A DNA stretch of 64,000 nucleotides from Nitrospira_D sp035465795 (GTDB lineage Bacteria > Nitrospirota > Nitrospiria > Nitrospirales > Nitrospiraceae): assembly GCF_049546785.1 (NCBI RefSeq), contig NZ_JBMWAN010000004.1, positions 310,001 through 374,000 of the forward strand, in the 5' to 3' direction. Shown piece after piece: positions 60,174 to 64,000 of the stretch (position 1 is the first letter of the stretch; each line of letters starts with the position of its first letter). The notes under the pieces were generated by a model. That model was not told where the DNA came from, did not search any database, and saw nothing but the letters and a program-made list of their open reading frames with translations. A program made the translations under genes and the position numbers.

Positions 60174-61436
60174 CTACGCCCCGCGCTTTTCGGCTCGCTC
60201 CTGGATGTCCCCGGCGAGCAGAATTGCTTCGGCGATTTCCCGCATGGACTTCCGCAAATCCATACTTTGTCGCTGGATAAGCTTGAAGGCCTCTTCTTCA
60301 GTGAGTTTTTGGGATCGCATGAGATACCCCTTGGCGCGATCCAGGAGTTTTCGCACCGCGAGGGCTTCCTGCATTTCAAAGGACTTTTCCAGCAAGGTGG
60401 TGTGTTCGATGGAAATCGCCGCCTGATTGGCGATCGCTTGCATCAATTTCACCTCTTCGGCCGTGAAGTTGTGCGGGACCGAGGTGTAGCTATTGATCAC
60501 GCCGATGGCCTTATCCCGCATCATCATCGGAACCGACAGCAGTGAGCACAGGCCTTCCTTCACCGCCAGGTCGGGATACATGTAATCCCGTTCCTTGGTC
60601 ACATCCGGCACAATAATCGGCCGCCGTTCCTGGACCGCATGCCCGCTGATGCTCTGGCCGGCCTTCAGATTGGGCTTCCGCCGGTACTGTTCGCTCAAGC
60701 TTTGGGTGGCCGCGATACGAAGCTCTCCACTGGCTTCGTCGAGCAGCATGATCGAACAGATTTTCGAACCCAGCATTTGCGCGGTCATGGTCACGATCAG
60801 CTGCAACGTGTCATCGATAATCCGGTTGGAGGCCACGGTTTCAGACACCTGCGACAGCGTTTCCAGTTGCAGGGCCTTTCTACGCATCTGGTCATACAAC
60901 CGGGCATTTTCAATCGCCCCTCCGACCTGATTCGCGATCGTGGTGAGGAGCGCGAGTTCGTCCTCGCGGTAGCGGCGGGAGCGCTTGTGCTGCACGTTAA
61001 TGACGCCGATGACTTCCTTCTTCGCGAGAATCGGCACGGACACAAAGGCCTGGTAACGATCTTCAGGAAGGTTATTGAAGAATTTGAACCGCGGGTCTTC
61101 GCTGGCATTGCTCGGGATGACCACCCGGGTACGCTCTCGTGCGACCCACCCGGTGATCCCTTCGCCGAGCCCGATCGTGATGCGGCCGATCAGGCGGGGA
61201 TGCGGGTTCTTCGATGCCCGCAGGATCAATTCATCCCGACCGTCGGACAGGAGGTACAGCAGGCAGGCATCCGCTTTCGTGACCTCAACGACGACCTCGA
61301 CGATATGCCGCAACACCGCTTCGAGGTCGAGGGTGTTGCTGATCGAGTCGCTGATGCGATGCAGAACATCGACCTCCCGGGTTTTTTCCCGCAGCGCCTG
61401 TTCAAGTTGTGCCGAAGCTAACTTCTTGTTTTCCAT
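60174..61436 (-). CDS. GAF-GAF-ANTAR transcription antitermination regulator
   Basis: 420 residues, AGGAG upstream of the ATG. Two GAF domains at about 25-175 (LYLLSDGRDELILRASKNPH, EVIGVINVQHKRSRRYREDE) and 195-345 (SIMLLDEASGELRIAATQSL, KAIGVINSYTSVPHNFTAEE). The C-terminal ANTAR domain is at about 353-408 (AVRKLLDRAKGYLMRSQKLT, EEEAFKLIQRQSMDLRKSMR). ANTAR domains bind paired hexaloop RNA hairpins and prevent terminator formation. Five such leaders are proposed in this window. The ligand of the GAF domains is unknown. It overlaps the 3' end of aroB by 35 bases. Confidence 0.9.
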   Translation of the reverse strand: MENKKLASAQLEQALREKTREVDVLHRISDSISNTLDLEAVLRHIVEVVVEVTKADACLLYLLSDGRDELILRASKNPHPRLIGRITIGLGEGITGWVARERTRVVIPSNASEDPRFKFFNNLPEDRYQAFVSVPILAKKEVIGVINVQHKRSRRYREDELALLTTIANQVGGAIENARLYDQMRRKALQLETLSQVSETVASNRIIDDTLQLIVTMTAQMLGSKICSIMLLDEASGELRIAATQSLSEQYRRKPNLKAGQSISGHAVQERRPIIVPDVTKERDYMYPDLAVKEGLCSLLSVPMMMRDKAIGVINSYTSVPHNFTAEEVKLMQAIANQAAISIEHTTLLEKSFEMQEALAVRKLLDRAKGYLMRSQKLTEEEAFKLIQRQSMDLRKSMREIAEAILLAGDIQERAEKRGA

Positions 61437-62601
61437 ATCTCCTACTGACTATCGACCCGCGGCTGCGCGACAGGAAGAGGGCCCCGCCTTCCGTCGCCCC
61501 CTTACACCGCCCCTGAGAAGCCCGGAACCAGTCCGAAAATACCTGGCGTTCAAGCGGCGCGATCCGGACCCGACCGATGGCTTCAGGCCACACACCGATG
61601 ACTTTTCCTTGAGAGACCTTCTTGTCGTGCTGCATGGCGGTCCACATCTTGTCGGCTGAACGCGTCGTCGCCCGATCTGACAGACCTGCCTCCCGTACCA
61701 ACTCCCTGATTCGCGTCACTGTCTCATCAGCGCAATAGCCTTGCTCTCGCGCCAACTCCGCCTCAAGCACCAACCCGACTCCCACGGCTTCCCCATGGAT
61801 CAACGACCGGTAACCGCCCAGCGCTTCAAGCGCATGACCGATGGTATGGCCGTAGTTCAAAATTCTCCGCCGATCTGACTCGCGCTCGTCTTCAGCCACC
61901 ACCCGAGCTTTAATCTCGCATGAGCGTTTGACGATCTGCATGACCGCCTCCTGCTCAAGCCGCAACAGCGCCGGCATGGCTTGTTCAAGATACGCAAAGA
62001 ACTTCTTGTCGGCGATGATCCCGTATTTAATGACCTCCGCCAGCCCCGCAACCCACTCCCGTTTCGGAAGCGTCTTCAATAACTGCGGGTCAATCCACAC
62101 GGCATGGGGCTGGTGAAATGCGCCGATGAGATTCTTTCCCAATCGGTGATCCACGCCGGTTTTCCCCCCTACACTGGAATCGACCTGGGCCACCAATGTG
62201 GTGGGGACCTGAACAAAGGGAATCCCTCGTTGATAAATCGAAGCCGCAAACCCCGTGAGATCGCCGATGACCCCCCCTCCGAGCGCCACCAGAAACGATT
62301 GCCGCTCAAACCGATGCTTGGCGAGCACATCAAGGATCTTGCCGATAGTCGAGAATGTTTTTGTTCCTTCACCGGGAGGCAGGATGATCGGAACGGGAGT
62401 AAACCCTTCTCTCTTCAGCCTGGCGATCGTCGGCTTGAGGTAATGCCGCGCGACATGCCGATCCGTGACAAGCCCTACCAATCCGGGGGTAGTCAGCGAT
62501 CGCAGCCTCACTCCGATCTTCCGAACAAGCCCGGGACTGATTGTGATCTTGTAACTCCGGTCTCCCAATGAAACGGGGACCTCATATTCTTGGTGTGCCA
62601 T
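61402..62601 (-). CDS. aroB: 3-dehydroquinate synthase
   Basis: 399 residues from the ATG at 62601 (MAHQEYEVPVSLGDRSYKIT). Motifs: LALGGGVIGDLTGFAASIYQ, VPTTLVAQVDSSVGGKTGVD, and the zinc ligands in GEAVGVGLV and LNYGHTIGHALEA. Second step of the shikimate pathway. The C-terminus runs about 35 residues past the usual end (after VFSDWFRAS) and overlaps the next gene, which is odd and may reflect loss of the original stop. Confidence 0.94.
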   Translation of the reverse strand: MAHQEYEVPVSLGDRSYKITISPGLVRKIGVRLRSLTTPGLVGLVTDRHVARHYLKPTIARLKREGFTPVPIILPPGEGTKTFSTIGKILDVLAKHRFERQSFLVALGGGVIGDLTGFAASIYQRGIPFVQVPTTLVAQVDSSVGGKTGVDHRLGKNLIGAFHQPHAVWIDPQLLKTLPKREWVAGLAEVIKYGIIADKKFFAYLEQAMPALLRLEQEAVMQIVKRSCEIKARVVAEDERESDRRRILNYGHTIGHALEALGGYRSLIHGEAVGVGLVLEAELAREQGYCADETVTRIRELVREAGLSDRATTRSADKMWTAMQHDKKVSQGKVIGVWPEAIGRVRIAPLERQVFSDWFRASQGRCKGATEGGALFLSRSRGSIVSRRYGKQEVSFGTT

Positions 62602-62947
62602 GATCGTCACAATTGACCGCCAAGAGGGGCGGCCCGGAATGATCCATCGCCTTCCGGACAGTCCTCTCTGCACTGACCGTTCTATCTTTGAGATAAGCCC
62701 GAGTGTGTACCAGGCTCGACGCTGGAGGGATGGTAGCACAGCGCTGAGAATACTAAAAGGTTATCGACGCCCGGCAAATGCCCGCCTGCCTCCTCGAGTG
62801 CCGGGCCAGATATACGCCCGGGCCTAGAAAACACTTGACCCGTACCCGTTGCCGCTTCGGCAACGGGTACGGGTCGATGTCCAACCGGCTTCATGTACTG
62901 CAGCTATCCCGATTTTCCCACTGAAATCACGACTGCCCCCTCAACTC
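62602..62947. other. Intergenic between aroB and the secretin gene
   Basis: About 345 bases with no supported gene. It contains the hairpin at 62837-62875. Confidence 0.5.
62837..62875 (-). terminator. Terminator-like hairpin after the secretin gene
   Basis: GACCCGTACCCGTTGCCG and its perfect complement CGGCAACGGGTACGGGTC form an 18-base stem with a CTT loop. On the minus strand it is followed by AAGTGTTTT. Confidence 0.75.
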
Positions 62948-64000
62948 CTAAATCGCTCGCATGATCGAGGGGGTGATAAAAATCAGCAGCTCTTGCTTTG
63001 AAACAGACTCCGACTTATTTTTGAACAACCACCCGAGCACCGGGATACGGGACAAGTACGGAACGCCCTGCACGTTGTTGCCCTGCGTATCGACAAAGAC
63101 TCCGCCGATCACCATCGTCTCGCCGTCGCGCACGACAACCTGCGTCGTGGCCTCTCGCCGGTCAATGCTGGGTCCGGCAGGATTGCTTCGTGCGCCCACG
63201 GAATTACGCGTGGCGCGCACTTTCATCATGATCTGCTTGCCGACCTCCCTCGGGTCTCTCGACGTGATCTGCGGCGTGACATTCAACTCCAGATTCGCAT
63301 CCACAAATGTCGTCTGCGTGCCTTGGAGCGACGTGGTTTGGAATGGAATGGACTCGCCCTGAGAGATCTTGGCCTCCCGCTTGTCTAACGTCGTGACCTT
63401 GGGAGAGGCGATCACCTTCGTCAGTCCCAGCAACTCTCCGGCGGAGAGCCGCAGATCAAGCGCAAACCCCGGAGCAAGCTTCCCGAATTGATATCCGATG
63501 GCCGGCACCGCCGGGAGACCGCCCACCTGCGCGGGGAGATTCACGATGAAATCTCTGGGAATATTCGTGCCGCCGGTACCCGCCACAGGGGCAAACGCCC
63601 CGGTGGCATTGCCGGCAAACGCAAATGAGTTGGGGCCAAAATCGGAATTCTGAACACCCCACTGGACCCCCAAGCCTCTCGCATAGACCGTGTCCGCCTG
63701 AACGATACGCGCTTCGATCTGCACCTGAGGAACCTGCAAATCAAGGCCATCCACCAGTTGCTTCAGAATGGAGAGTTTGGTCTCAGTCTCCCTCACAACG
63801 AGGGCATTACTCCCTTGACTGACCGTCATGACCCCCCGGGGGCTGAGATACTGCCGGAGTGAGGTCAACAGTTCCTGCGCTGGAAGGTTCCGGATATAGA
63901 ATACCCGGTCCACCAATTCCTCCGCTTTGACCTTCGCTTCCTTTGCCCTCGCTTCCTCATCCTGCTGCTTGGCAAGATTGGCCAGCGAGTCAACCCACAC
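62948..64000 (-). CDS. pilQ: Secretin, PilQ/type II-type (N-terminus outside window)
   Basis: 350 codons from the window edge to the stop at 62948. An N-domain remnant with LPAQELLTSLRQYLSPRGVM and ALVVRETETKLSILKQLVDG is followed by the secretin core: QVPQVQIEARIVQADTVYAR, ASPKVTTLDKREAKISQGES and VRDGETMVIGGVFVDTQGNN. It ends KQELLIFITPSIMRAI, as secretins do. It forms the outer membrane pore of type IV pili or type II secretion. PilQ is preferred because of the AMIN/N-domain style and length; the symbol is tentative. Confidence 0.85.
   Translation of the reverse strand: MWVDSLANLAKQQDEEARAKEAKVKAEELVDRVFYIRNLPAQELLTSLRQYLSPRGVMTVSQGSNALVVRETETKLSILKQLVDGLDLQVPQVQIEARIVQADTVYARGLGVQWGVQNSDFGPNSFAFAGNATGAFAPVAGTGGTNIPRDFIVNLPAQVGGLPAVPAIGYQFGKLAPGFALDLRLSAGELLGLTKVIASPKVTTLDKREAKISQGESIPFQTTSLQGTQTTFVDANLELNVTPQITSRDPREVGKQIMMKVRATRNSVGARSNPAGPSIDRREATTQVVVRDGETMVIGGVFVDTQGNNVQGVPYLSRIPVLGWLFKNKSESVSKQELLIFITPSIMRAI

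Overview
The window looks like Nitrospira or a close relative (phylum Nitrospirota). It is G+C-rich and holds a periplasmic chlorite dismutase of the type found in Nitrospira, a ferredoxin-type nitrite reductase (nirA), a formate/nitrite channel, cyanase, an adenylylatable glutamine synthetase with glnD/glnB/amtB, and a NarK-like transporter. No rRNA, tRNA or CRISPR array was seen. The taxonomic call is inference from gene content.

Layout. 1-1550: partial SpcR-type recombinase gene that starts with GTG. 2001-3505: two unknown genes, each followed by an attC-like site, resembling a small integron cassette cluster without an integrase. 3695-15500: housekeeping and small conserved genes (ppx, recG, a TPR peptidase, a methyltransferase, a TlpA-like protein, PilZ). 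15497-26567: a long minus-strand block of purine genes (purF, purL, purQ, purS, purC, purB) with chlorite dismutase and small exported or membrane proteins inserted, then nusB, ribH and ribBA. Several junctions carry long palindromes that sit next to a stop codon. 26694-31355: NarK-like transporter, rpoH, groES-groEL. 31804-35874: two divergent GlnE-like genes, apparently leaderless. 35875-40433: accessory zone at the 3' end of the second GlnE-like gene, with Fic, an exported protein, a SIR2-like protein and a Phd/RelE pair, separated by two decayed repeats of the GlnE-like C-terminus. 45487-59007: nitrogen region with nirA, cynS, the FNT channel, glnA, glnD, glnB, amtB, an outer-membrane protein and nadE. 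59133-64000: a lipoprotein, a GAF-GAF-ANTAR regulator, aroB and the end of a pilQ-type secretin.

The most interesting signal is regulatory. The leaders of the FNT/cynS, nirA, outer-membrane-protein and nadE genes contain paired small hairpins with six-base loops that have A at position 1 and G at position 4. These overlap terminators, or in one case a stem that would cover the ribosome binding site. This is the signature of RNAs bound by ANTAR antiterminators, and a GAF-GAF-ANTAR protein is encoded at 60174-61436. Together they suggest a nitrogen regulon controlled by antitermination. A second notable signal is repeated insertion at the 3' end of the GlnE-like gene. A third is two families of palindromes with a conserved core but unrelated, self-matching outer arms.

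All folds, alignments and family assignments were made by eye. Nothing was searched or computed.
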